DNA of 64,000 nucleotides. Origin: Cichorium intybus (taxonomy: Eukaryota; Streptophyta; Magnoliopsida; Asterales; Asteraceae). The notes beneath the pieces were generated by a model that was not told the DNA's origin, did not search any database, and saw only the letters and a list, made by a program, of their open reading frames with translations. The stretch is taken from positions 82,895,894 to 82,959,893 of the forward strand of contig CM042010.1 of NCBI GenBank assembly GCA_023525715.1, read 5' to 3'. Of this stretch, positions 22,539-33,232 are shown in pieces (the first letter of the stretch is position 1; each line of letters begins with the position of its first letter). The position numbers and the translations under genes are program-made.

Positions 22539-23972
22539 TTAGAGCGAGAGTTTAGGTACCCAACATGGCTTGGGTCCTTGAGGGTAAGTATTCGGATCAT
22601 AGATCCATGATGCAATCATATCATCCCTTTTGGTGCCAGAAGTTGAAGCAATATTGGACTCAATAGAGGGTTCAATTATTTGTGTTTTAGTGACTTTTGG
22701 AACCCATTTCAAAATTTTCTTTGAATTTTTCGCTTTGGTACTCAATGTTGAAAGTGGGTTTGGTTTCACAGGAACCCATTTTTGGTTTGAAAAGAGAGTT
22801 TTCCCAGACGAAGTACTACATTGTGTAGATTCGCATAGAAACTCTTCATAAGCAAGTTTGAAATCTTGTATTGTTAAGCTTTTGTCTTTAAACAAATCCA
22901 TGTTCTTGTCAAGCCAAACATGAAACGTGTCAACTAGATTGCTTCCCTTGGTAAAAGTTTTCATTGTTGCTTTTCCATACTTATTGTTTGAACAAATTGG
23001 TTTGGCTGGTTCAAAAACAATACTTTGAGGTTTTCTTGAAGAATTTTTGACTGTAAAGGATTTTTGTTGATTTTGGAAGGCTTTCTTTTTGTTTTGTGAA
23101 TCACGATAGTTTTTCCTTTGTCTATTTTCATAAAATCGTTTGTGTTTTTCAACGGAAGTTTGAGTCTTAATGTGATTTCGATTTCCTGTGAAATTTCGAT
23201 TATTTGAAAGAGTTCGATTATTTGAAAAACTACGATTATTTGAAAATTTTAGATTATTACGACGTGCGAAGGTGTTTTTCATCTGATGCATTTCTTCTTT
23301 TCGTTTATTGATTTTAAATTCCATTTCTGCATTTAAAGTATTTTCAAGCATTTTATTAGACGAGAAGAAACCTTCGGATGTGACATTGACATTGTTGTCT
23401 TTCATTAGCGAAAGCAATTCGCAATTTTCTTCAAGTTTTACACCTTGTTTAATAAAAATAGTGTTTTTGAAGTTAGCAACCTTTGGATACATGCATGCTA
23501 GTTCGACAAGTCTTTTGGATTTATTAACCATGTATTTAGAGTATTCATCCGAAGTATTAAGAATTTGAAAAGATTTAGATTTTTCATCCGAAGAGTCCTT
23601 TGTAATCTCAGAAGGGATCTCTTGATGAGTAATAGTGCTTTCGGTTGCAGAAGATTCAGATTTTGAAGAACAGACTGATGAAGTTTTTTGTTGTGACAAG
23701 TCAATACAGTATATTTCTTCAATGTCAGAATCAGAGTCATTTTCAGAAGCATCAACAATAACATTCTCAGAATTACTTTTAGTTGCTAGAGAAATTGTGG
23801 GTAGAGACTTATCCATAACTTTCAATAGATTATTAGAACTTACAAAATTTTCAAATGGAACAATACCATGAGCATAAGTTGGATTTGGAATTTCAATTGA
23901 TGAAACGATAGATTCACATTCGTAAGAAAGAGAATCTATATCTTGTAACTTAAACTCAATAAAAGGTAACAA
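22539..23972 (-). pseudogene. gag: Element C gag, C-terminal part
   Basis: 477 codons: an acidic serine-rich region, then a basic Asn/Arg-rich stretch with repeats of NNRxFSNNRTLSNNR type, and a tail ending PCWVPKLSL then TAA (22539-22541). The stop is followed by ATTGTAG|G, a splice-acceptor-like sequence, as in A, D and G. Confidence 0.88.
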
Positions 23973-24730
23973 CTTTTTGTGATGATCTAAAGCAATATCC
24001 GAAGAATGATAAATACGTGTAATATATGCATATAATCTTTTAGCAGTTTCAAAAAAATATTCATTTGTTTTAATAATAATTCATTATTTTTCATGTACTG
24101 TTCCCTACTTTCTTCTAAAATATCTATTCTTAATTGACTCTTCTCTAATGCCCCACACATTCCTTCTAGCTTGGCCTTGAGCGAAGTTACTTCCTCCTTT
24201 GCCTGACACGCATCACTATTTGCCGAAACAAGTAATTGATTCATATGCACACAGTCAGAAGTAATTTCGTTAAGGTTATTAATAAAAAGTTCTTTAGGAA
24301 CATTAAAGCTTTCAAGTAAGAGTGACACTTGTTCTGGAATGGTAAGTCGACCATTGGATGAGGAGTTTGTCCCTTGTGCCATCAGACAGACACCAGTAAT
24401 CTTGCTTTCTTCCTCTTCATCTAAACTCTCATCTTCAGACCATATACCATGGCCGGTATGCGCAGCAAACATTGCCCCATGAGTAGGTTTGCGGATTTCA
24501 TCGTCATCCGAACCAGATGACCAAATCTGGTAAGTGTCATCACCACTATTAGGAGCAAAGAGTGACAGGCTTTGAGTCTTCGCCCGCACCTCTTCCAGTT
24601 TCTTCGTATACTATGCTTCATCTTTGACTCTTTCCTTTTTCTCATTTGCCTTCTTTAACATGCAGTCTTTGGCTAGATAATTCTTTCCATAGCAGTAGTT
24701 ACAGTCGTATCCAGAATAACCTAATAACTT
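23973..24730 (-). pseudogene. gag: Element C gag, middle part with damaged zinc knuckle
   Basis: The frame from about 24730 to 23987 holds CNYCYGKNYLAKDC, a CCHC knuckle whose His is replaced by Tyr. Then come DEAYYTKKLEEVRAKTQ, an acidic part and a coiled-coil segment. A frameshift near 24050 in an A/T homopolymer region separates it from the C-terminal part. Confidence 0.85.
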
Positions 24731-25509
24731 CTATTCTGGTTGAGGTGTTACATCAGACTTTGGTTTGGAGTAGTCAGCAGGTTTTGTTGGCTGTTTTACT
24801 TTATTGAAATTTCGATTGAAATTAGGTTTGTTTTGTGGCCGTTTCTGAAAGTTTCTGCTGTTGTTTGAGTACAGTGCCTTCGTATCACTTTCTTCATCCT
24901 CATTACCTTCATCATCAGCGTCAGTGACCTCATCAGATTCAGTTTTTGAAACAAAAGCAAGAGTGCCAACATTGGGTGGATCAACAGCTTCATCCAAAAC
25001 ATCATATTCGTATGATTTAAGCAGATTATAGAGTTCCTCGAGTGAGTAATAATTGATCTTTTCATGAGCTCTCACCATCAAGGTGATCTGCTTCCACTCC
25101 CTTCAGAGACATTGCATGAATCAAAAATTTGTTTCATGCGAAGTCTTTGAAACACCATACTTCTCCAAATCATAAACATATCAGTAAACCTTTTGAACGT
25201 CTGATCAATCTTTTCATTTTCCAATTGTTTGAAGTTGCTGAAGTCAGCCAGAATGTTATTGACAATGCTCTTTTTCATGACATCACTACCTTCGTATCGC
25301 ATCTTCAGTCTGTCCCAAATTTATTTTGCTGATTTTGACCTTCGGATCAGGTTGAAGGCGACAGGAGGTAGTCCATTTTTCAATTCTCGCATGCATCTCT
25401 TGTCATTCTCGATCTTCTTCTTGTTCGCAACAATAACGGCTTCAGTATCAATAGGAGGAGTTGTAGTTTCACCAGATTTAGCAGCAAATCTGGTTTGAAC
25501 ATTAGCAGT
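24731..25509 (-). pseudogene. gag: Element C gag, core part up to E insertion
   Basis: Two overlapping frames (25302-25078 and 25081-24731) carry the UBN2-like gag core: FSNFKQLENEKIDQTFKRFT, then HEKINYYSLEELYNLLKSYE. A frameshift separates them near 25080. The upstream part is interrupted by element E with target duplication GCAGT and continues at 30728. Confidence 0.83.
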
Positions 25510-26702
25510 TGTAACACCCGGTTTTTAATAAAACATATTCATTTAAATAAATATCAATTTATTCAATAATTAACATTTTGAAGATATTTAGAAATGATTT
25601 AAACATCAATTCACCGCATAAATCTCCACATAAGTAGCATCAGTGTGTACCCGTCATGCCTGTCCGTCATTTTCACCTGTACAACCTGAAATGGTAATTT
25701 AAAAGGGAAAGGATAAGCACACGGCTTAGTGAGTTCCAACAACTACACAGCATATCAGCTACACATACTTTACCCCTAACATGAAAAATACAACCACACG
25801 TCACATAACCTGCTCTACCCAGTATATTGGATTATATCCTCCTATACGTATCTGCTCAGTAAATCTAATTCCCCGGCTCAGCACTTAGAGCCGCGCATAC
25901 CCTATACGTCGAGTCATGCGTTTCTGCTTAGTGTCTTTTGCTCGTATCTCTATATTACTCAGTACGTCGAGCCCACACACACCATAACCCAACCCATACA
26001 ATTATAACAAAAAGATATATATCAATAATATACACATAACTTGATACTATTTACCAACATCTTATAAACATATTATAAGCACACAAAAATACGGTAAAGG
26101 ACATATAACGTCCACACAATGTAGTGAGAAACTCACCTGATTATAGTCGACTACAGCGTTTATCTCTGCTTCATATTCCCTCTTTAACTGTTAACACAGT
26201 AAGACATTTATCACTCTTTACTCCTTAACTATACCATAGTTGCACCACTAAACCCTTCCATAATTCCAACATGATACCTCGTGATTTATCAAGTAAAGGA
26301 TAGCCAGGTAGAAGATTAGTTGGGGTGGCAGGATCCTTTCAGCATTTTAGCCTTTCGGAAAATCCAACAACCAGATCCCAAGTAATCGGCCTAGACACCA
26401 TCCTCGTAAGTAAATCACTCGGTATTATTTTTGGAATTACGAATAGTATAACCTCTACATATTATAGTTTAACACTTATAAACTACTAGAGAAATACGAT
26501 AGTGATTACTCACTTAAGATTGGCGTTTTCGCAAAGCCTTGGCACGTTTCCCGTTCCGCTCTTCCAACACTTCCCGAGCACCTCGTTACCAGCTACCGCT
26601 CGCTCCTAACTCCTCGCGACCTATTTTCCTCACCAGAACACTCCTCGATATCGTAAGGTTGTTTGGTGTTTGTTGTGGGTTGAAATGAAGAGGTTGAGCC
26701 TC

Positions 26703-26710
26703 TATTTATA
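26703..26710 (-). promoter_or_regulatory. TATA box, E left LTR
   Basis: Minus strand CCCTATAAATAGAGG, a near-perfect plant TATA box. U3 repeats lie upstream (higher coordinates) and the R region to the left. Confidence 0.75.
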
Positions 26711-26715
26711 GGGCT

Positions 26716-26900
26716 CAAAAACACTATTTACGACGTCATCACGACATCAGCGACACTATTCACGACGTCATCATGACGTCATCACGACGTGAGGTAAGCT
26801 TACTTCATCTCTCGGTTACTATTCACACCGGAGTTAATATTCACGCCGGAGCACTATTCACGCCGGAGTTACTATTCACGCCGGAGTTACTATTCACAAT
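26716..26900. repeat. U3 repeat array of E: GACGTCAT and ACTATTCACGCCGGAG units
   Basis: A cluster of ACGACGTCATC-type units (palindrome TGACGTCA within) at about 26730-26795 is followed by four or five 18-bp units with core ACTATTCACGCCGGAGTT (26818-26900). Both lie just upstream of the TATA box on the minus strand. TGACGTCA is a known plant bZIP-binding C-box; use here is inferred. Confidence 0.85.
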
Positions 26901-26928
26901 TTTTTTTTTTTGAAAAACATTCGTTACA

Positions 26929-26945
26929 AGTTCTCCCCCCCTTTA
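26929..26945 (-). promoter_or_regulatory. Element E polypurine tract
   Basis: Minus strand AAAGGGGGGGAGAACT abutting the LTR. Confidence 0.85.
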
Positions 26946-27919
26946 TAAGATTCCGTCCCCGGAATCTCAATCATTCTCTATTTCAACACAATACGGTTGT
27001 ATTAGTAAATCGAAAGGGTATTACCACCATACTGGCATATTAACCACCTCTAATCAACTAGGCCAACCTATTGAGACTACAAAGTACTCGTTATGTAATC
27101 TCATACACTCACAATACAGACATCATGGATGCAAGGTACTTGTTATGCATCGTATAATCACATGTTCACCACATCATATCACAACCCCTGCTCTTAACAA
27201 CCTCAACAGCTCAGCTATTCACCAAACACCCAACTGTATGTGTGTTAGAACTGCCAGCCAATAAAGCCATCACAACATTTGTATGTGGTCCCACCACAAT
27301 TACTGCTCATAAGATCCACAACACATATGTGGTCCTACCAAATGTGGCCCCACTAAATAAGTGGTCACAACCACAAGTACTATTAACCCCCAGAATAAAT
27401 GGTCACAACTACAAGTTACCAGTGGCCCCACGGAATAAGTGGTCCCAACCACAAGTACAAGTAGCCCCATAGCATAAGTGGTCCCAACCACAATACTAGT
27501 AGCCCCACCTAATAAGTGGTCCCAACTACAAGTATAAGTGGCCCCACAGAATAAACAGCTTTTCGCTCTAAAGGCTTAACAGCTAACACACATACGACTG
27601 CACAGCTCTGCAACCAACCACATGACACCAATAATCCTCATATCAGCTCAGTCTCCACATACAACTACAAAATCTCCACCCACAATACGATACCATATCC
27701 ATGGTTGTCACCACTTAATACTCACGTATTCGTCCGCACAGCTAATATCAACTAGATATTTAACCAGCTACCGACACAGTTTATCCACAGTTACTTGCCT
27801 ACGGGTTACCTACTTAAGAGGGAATACTTAGTCATTTATGAAATATATACACCTAACACACATATGCTAACAAGATAGTTATCTTGGTCAGTTAGCAATA
27901 TTTTCTTAACTCATTATTT
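26946..27919 (-). other. Element E 3' internal noncoding region
   Basis: No recognisable coding on either strand. Contains the minisatellite at 27300-27555. The stretch next to the PPT retains the GGGGACGGAATC chromovirus signature. Confidence 0.75.
27300..27555. repeat. About 35-bp minisatellite in E interior
   Basis: About six imperfect units with core AATAAGTGGTCCCAACCACA followed by AGTAGCCCCA-like sequence. Confidence 0.85.
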
Positions 27920-28441
27920 TCATATACTAACAGATTTTAAGTACATAATACACTGATAGGCCACATCTAGCCTATTATTATACATTCGTTCATAGTATTC
28001 ACTACCTACATGAATACCCTTACGCCACACCACTATGTCATCTGCACTCTCACGAGTTGTTATTATATGTCCATCCCGTATACACGTACATCTCTTGTAC
28101 GGGAATGGATAAAACTCTAATTCTGCAAACATACGACACCACATATAAAACCTTATGTTTCTAGCATGTACACGTATATCTGTACGTATACTTTTCACAT
28201 CTATATACTGCTTTAGTTCACGTATGTCTTCTTCCAAATTATGCCATCCAGTTACTGGATCCCAATTTCTGCTGATACGCTCACATACATCCTCAGCCTT
28301 CATCATTATCGTACTACAGTCGTCTGACACACTTCGTATATAAAACTTGTTAACCAGTAACTGTAGATGACCTGGAAGCCTCACATATATCTCCATACCT
28401 GGAAATGAAATTTGCGACTTATGCTCTTTTCTAAATAACAT
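27920..28441 (-). CDS. Unrecognised 173-residue ORF of element E
   Basis: ATG at 28441, stop at 27920; the only substantial ORF in sense with E. I do not recognise the product. Visible: N-terminus MLFRKEHKSQISFPGMEIYV; central EDVCERISRNWDPVTGWHNL and a charged helical-looking EEDIRELKQYIDV; a Cys/aromatic stretch WCRMFAELEFYPFPYKRCTC; C-terminus YQCIMYLKSVSI. No signal peptide, no clear transmembrane segment, no CCHC knuckle, no D-S/T-G protease motif, no RT or integrase block. It sits between the PBS leader and the PPT, where gag-pol normally lies. It could be a captured host fragment or a diverged structural protein of a non-autonomous family. Not proven to be expressed. Confidence 0.6.
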   Translation of the reverse strand: MLFRKEHKSQISFPGMEIYVRLPGHLQLLVNKFYIRSVSDDCSTIMMKAEDVCERISRNWDPVTGWHNLEEDIRELKQYIDVKSIRTDIRVHARNIRFYMWCRMFAELEFYPFPYKRCTCIRDGHIITTRESADDIVVWRKGIHVGSEYYERMYNNRLDVAYQCIMYLKSVSI

Positions 28442-29280
28442 TACGTTTATTTATAGTCGATCAAAATCAACTATTTTAGCGATCAACATCTTCTTTTTAT
28501 TATCCACTATTTGTGCTTTTCTTAGTAACAAAGGGACTTAATGTATCATTTTTACACAGTTCATCCACCATAGTCACATCAACTGTTTACTAATTAACTA
28601 CTAAGAAAAGAAACGTCACCAGATTCTAAATCTTTCGAGTACCCCAACCAGCGTCCCAATTATTCCTAATAAATTCTATGATTGCCAACCAATAGATTGG
28701 ATAGTAAATACACCTTATCAGCATACATATTGATTAGTTATACCCTCAGCGTATTGGGTTGCTCATGACCAACTCCCGATTCGAACGCGGATCCTGTGCT
28801 TTCAATAGTAGGAGCTCTACTACTATCTTCCACACCTACCCTCGTTCGTTTCAGAACTTGTCCAGGAGTCCCCAATTCACTTCTCACGATAATTTTACCA
28901 CCTATACCCCGGGTTGTTTTACGAACATAGTCGTAGAAATTTTTTCACATAAAAGGATTTACCTTATGGATATCACTTATCAAGGAACATGCAACTTGGC
29001 CAACTCAAAAATTCTAGGACTATTTAGTTCCTACTGCCTACACTTTAATGACATTTAAGCACACATATATTACAGAAATAGCAACAAAGACTAAGCACTT
29101 AACCTTTTCCCCCACTGACGTCGGCTGACGGTACACACTGCGTCTTTGCAACAACATTCATTTAACCCCTTACTCGAAAAACAACTTATAATTTCTTGTA
29201 AAAATATTTCCAAAGAAAACTTTTAAGTCTCAAGCTTGAGATCAAAACCCATCAAGTGAGTCTGATTCACTCAAGCCTTG
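28442..29280 (-). other. Element E 5' leader region
   Basis: Between the PBS and the unknown ORF. No known domain. A block at about 28785-28895 (with ATCCTGTGCTTTC on the + strand) resembles 55865-55975 in element F at the DNA level, suggesting a shared ancestral leader or gag start. Confidence 0.65.
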
Positions 29281-29292
29281 GCTCTGATACCA
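29281..29292 (-). promoter_or_regulatory. Element E primer binding site
   Basis: Minus strand TGGTATCAGAGC, three bases from the 5' LTR. Confidence 0.95.
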
Positions 29293-29295
29293 ACT

Positions 29296-30727
29296 TGTAA
29301 CACCCGGTTTTTAATAAAACATATTCATTTAAATAAATATCAATTTATTCAATAATTAACATTTTGAAGATATTTAGAAATGATTTAAACATCAATTCAC
29401 CGCATAAATCTCCACATAAGTAGCATCAGTGTGTACCCGTCATGCCTGTCCGTCATTTTCACCTGTACAACCTGAAATGGTAATTTAAAAGGGAAAGTAT
29501 AAGCACACGGCTTAGTGAGTTCCAACAACTACACAGCATATCAGCTACACATACTTTACCCCTAACATGAAAAATACAACCACACGTCACATAACCTGCT
29601 CTACCCAGTATATTGGATTATATCCTCCTATACGTATCTGCTCAGTAAATCTAATTCCCCGGCTCAGCACTTAGAGCCGCGCATACCCTATACGTCGAGT
29701 CATGCGTTTCTGCTTAGTGTCTTTTGCTCGTATCTCTATATTACTCAGTACGTCGAGCCCACACACACCATAACCCAACCCATACAATTATAACAAAAAG
29801 ATATATATCAATAATATACACATAACTTGATACTATTTACCAACATCTTATAAACATATTATAAGCACACAAAAATACGGTAAAGGACATATAACGTCCA
29901 CACAATGTAGTGAGAAACTCACCTGATTATAGTCGACTACAGCGTTTATCTCTGCTTCGTATTCCCTCTTTAACTGTTAACACAGTAAGACATTTATCAC
30001 TCTTTACTCCTTAACTATACCATAGTTGCACCACTAAACCCTTCCATAATTCCAACATGATACCTCGTGATTTATCAAGTAAAGGATAGCCAGGTAGAAG
30101 ATTAGTTGGGGTGGCAGGATCCTTTCAGCATTTTAGCCTTTCGGAAAATCCAACAACCAGATCCCAAGTAATCGGCCTAGACACCATCCTCGTAAGTAAA
30201 TCACTCGGTATTATTTTTGGAATTACGAATAGTATAACCTCTACATATTATAGTTTAACACTTATAAACTACTAGAGAAATACGATAGTGATTACTCACT
30301 TAAGATTGGCGTTTTCGCAAAGCCTTGGCACGTTTCCCGTTCCGCTCTTCCAACACTTCCCGAGCACCTCGTTACCAGCTACCGCTCGCTCCTAACTCCT
30401 CGCGACCTATTTTCCTCACCAGAACACTCCTCGATATCGTAAGGTTGTTTGGTGTTTGTTGTGGGTTGAAATGAAGAGGTTGGGCCTCTATTTATAGGGC
30501 TCAAAAACACTATTTACGACGTCATCACGACATCAGCGACACTATTCACGACGTCATCATGACGTCATCACGACATCATCGTCGATGTCATCACGAGGTA
30601 AGCTTACTTCATCTCTCGGTTACTATTCACACCGGAGTTAATATTCACGCCGGAGCACTATTCACGCCGGAGTTACTATCACACCGGAGTTACTATTCAC
30701 GCCGGAGCACTATTCACGGTCGTTACA
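29296..30727 (-). repeat. Element E 5' LTR (right copy)
   Basis: 1,432 bp. It has an extra GTCGATGTCATC-type unit (about 30570-30597) and two more ACTATTCACGCCGGAG units than the left LTR, and lacks the T-run. Target duplication GCAGT follows. Confidence 0.94.
30489..30496 (-). promoter_or_regulatory. TATA box, E 5' LTR
   Basis: Minus strand CCCTATAAATAGAGG. This is the copy expected to drive E. Confidence 0.75.
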
Positions 30728-30903
30728 GCAGTAAACGGACCTTCCTTCAATGATCTTAAAAGATCTTCATCGATACGAGACAGGTGATCCTCCATACGAT
30801 CAGCCCATTGATCGTAATGTTCAGGAATCAGCGTTGGTGCCTTGTTGCTGGAACCAAGTAAGGCTGCGTAATTCATCATAGCGTTGTTCGCGTTGTAGGC
30901 CAT
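30728..30903 (-). pseudogene. gag: Element C gag N-terminus
   Basis: ATG at 30903, the first after the C leader. MAYNANNAMMNYAALLGSSN is followed by KAPTLIPEHYDQWADRMEDH, clearly homologous to the element A gag start. Interrupted after 58 codons by element E. Confidence 0.9.
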
Positions 30904-31037
30904 TTAAAGTTTCAGATCGTTGCTGGAAAATTATCAAGATTAAAACTCTGAAACACGGAAGAGTGGATTCAAGAACAATTTGAAACCACGAATCAAAGAA
31001 AATAGTTTAATCTCAATATCAGATCAGCAAACAACCC

Positions 31038-31049
31038 GCTCTGATACCA
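31038..31049 (-). promoter_or_regulatory. Element C primer binding site
   Basis: Minus strand TGGTATCAGAGC, two bases from the LTR at 31052. The gag ATG lies 134 bp downstream. Confidence 0.94.
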
Positions 31050-31051
31050 CT

Positions 31052-31460
31052 TGTAAGAATAATTTAAGAACAAAAGCAAACAACAAGAACACAAGTGTAT
31101 GAATATTCAGCCAGTCGAATGATTATATTCAATGTAAAAAGATAGTGCTCTAAATCTTTATGATGAGCAACTATGAAGAACGGTACAATGAATAAAGCGA
31201 CTGTGCAAAAGTACGTACTAAACATCTAGGGTTGAGGGTGTTTAAATACTATGATCTAATAGGATAAACACGTAATCCTATTAGTTACAGATAAGCATAA
31301 AATCCTAGACATTATCTCTAACAAAAGATAGGTACAAAATAAACAGTCTTCTTAAGAACACCAACTTCGTATCAAGATCTCACTTCGCATACTTCATATG
31401 CTTCGGACAGGAACATAAGTACTTCGGATATCAAATATCATCACAATCAAAATCCTAACA
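31052..31460 (-). repeat. Element C 5' LTR (409 bp)
   Basis: On the + strand it begins TGTAAGAATAATT and ends AATCCTAACA. Boundaries come from the PBS and from resumption of element D gag sequence right after 31460. A TATTTAAA-type TATA candidate lies near 31238-31248 (minus). The partner LTR is outside the window. First flanking bases GTGTC. Confidence 0.8.
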
Positions 31461-33216
31461 GTGTCAGCGAGTTCTGGAGGAACGGGATGACGAGTATGAT
31501 GAAGTATTAAAGCTGAAAATAGATTAGATGATAGGAAGCTATTTTGTGATAAGCTTACTGCTGATTTGAAAATCGAACAGACATCTAGAATTTTGTTAGA
31601 GAATTCAAATAAGCTCGCAGAGGGATATATCCCATAGCTATAATGTAAGACTTAACAAATTTATAGATCAGTTGTCTTATGCAACTGAAGTAATCTCCTG
31701 CGAATACTAACACTTCTGATAATACTTTTAATTGGGGTTGGGCGACAAAAGCGAAAAACAAAAATTATCCCGTCCATAACAAACAAAGTCCTTTCTTTAA
31801 ATACCCATCAAACGAGTATGATAATAAACACGACGAGGACCTGAACAAAAATTCATCCGAAAATTCATTAGCTGGTTCCGAAATTGCCATCTCTAAATCA
31901 AATAAGGGAGCTAAAATTCCCTTCTCATACTTTTCGGAAGTTGACACTGCTGAAAGCAAAAAATTGACCATAACTTCGGTCCCCTTCATGCCTAGACACA
32001 TGACCTCGGTCCCAAATGACTCTCCCTCAACATCTCAGCAACATTCATTCTTCTCAAACTTACTAAGTAATTGCGTTACTGAAGAATTCAATCCTTGTGT
32101 AATTAACTCGAAAAATTCACAAGAGGAAGTTGTTGATGAAGAAATTGAGATGGAGGAAAGTCCAACAGAAATTATCGTTAGAACCGATTTTAATAAAATT
32201 ACAATAAAAAATCTAAATGTTGATAATACGTCTAAAATGACTTCTGAACCATCCGAATCAGGCACCAAATCATATGTCGACGTATTACAACATATCCTTT
32301 CAGAAATTTCAAAATCGGAAACAAATACTTCTCTCGAAAAACTTAAATTTAATCAGGAAGAGTCAAACTCTTTAAATGATTCTTTATCTGACTCTTCACC
32401 TAGAGAAACTTTTCAAAAAACAAAGAAACAAAACATAACAAACAAAGGGATAATACCAACCTTAAATCGAAAGGACATCCGATCTCCTGGATCCAATGCA
32501 AGAATTGAATAGAGAAACCACTTTTACAATCAAAGAAACTCTAAATCTTCCTTCAACACTTCAAATCATACATCGAAACTCATTCCTTCGGCACCACACA
32601 GGTACACCTACAAGGGGTTACTTCCGACTCCAAACACTAAACTTATTCATTATCATCAATTGTTTAGATTATTATTCGGAATTTCCCAAAGTTGCATTTA
32701 TTGTGAAAACAGGAAAGTCTGTTCTCCCAATCTCTGGAAAGCATGACTCCGAGTCTAACAAACCAAATACTTCCAAATCAACAAATTTTTCAGAAACTTA
32801 AAAAAACAGAAAAATCCTTTCAGAACCAAAGATAATAATTTTCAAAAACGAAAAAGTATTTCAAACTTTCAGAAAGCTCCGAAATTCTCAAGCATCAATA
32901 ATCAAATATTTGCTGTCATTGTTGCAACATCTCAAAACCTTCATTCGTTACTCCTCCAGTGAATTCAAAACCTATGTTTTTCAACAACCAAAGCAAAAAT
33001 TGCTTTCAACATTTTTCTCAAAAGTTCCCTAAAAAGACTGTTCAAAAATGGGTCGTGAAAACTCCAAGTTCTGAAAAACAACCTTCGGACTCAACTAACC
33101 ATCCTTCAGAAGTTGAAACTTCTACAAACAAACCAGTCCATAAAAAGTCTGTATCTTCCAAGTCTACAAAAGCCACTGGGCCCAAGCAAGTTTGGGTGCC
33201 TAAACTAACTGTGTAA
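31461..33216 (+). pseudogene. gag: Element D gag, C-terminal part
   Basis: Begins at the C junction with a coiled-coil-like stretch (LKAENRLDDRKLFCDKLTAD), then several frame changes. One longer open stretch (about 31790-32512) is acidic and Ser-rich. The last frame (32959-33216) is basic and ends KQVWVPKLTV then TAA, followed by ATTTTCAG|G, acceptor-like. No zinc knuckle is visible; it should lie left of the window. Confidence 0.8.
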
Positions 33217-33232
33217 ATTTTCAGGCTTTCAG

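Larger units (their letters stand above)
25510..26928 (-). repeat. Element E 3' LTR (left copy)
   Basis: TGTAACACCC...TTACA. Nearly identical to 29296-30727 except near the U3 end (26780-26928). There the left copy has a T-run and fewer GCCGGAG repeats. Confidence 0.94.
25510..30727 (-). mobile_element. Element E: young non-autonomous gypsy-type LTR element
   Basis: LTRs at 25510-26928 (1,419 bp) and 29296-30727 (1,432 bp), minus-strand PBS (29281-29292) and PPT (26929-26945), target duplication GCAGT (25505-25509 and 30728-30732). The 2.4-kb interior has no gag-pol motifs, only a 173-codon ORF of unknown function and a minisatellite. LTR ends (TGTAACACCC), PBS spacing and the GGGGACGGAATC sequence next to the PPT resemble B and F, so E is probably a chromovirus derivative (inference). 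Only three substitutions were noticed in the aligned main LTR body, so it is recent. Confidence 0.94.
19056..31460 (-). mobile_element. Element C: Ty1/copia retrotransposon, split by A and E
   Basis: Read from right to left: 5' LTR (31052-31460), PBS, gag start at 30903, element E inserted in gag, rest of gag, protease, integrase, RT, and RNase H cut at 19056 by element A. The missing RNase H end and 3' LTR must lie left of the window. Gag start and linker resemble element A, and the protease and pre-integrase region resemble H, so these belong to one copia lineage. C itself interrupts the gag of element D at 31461. Numerous stops, frameshifts and an H-to-Y change in the zinc knuckle make it inactive. 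Confidence 0.9.
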
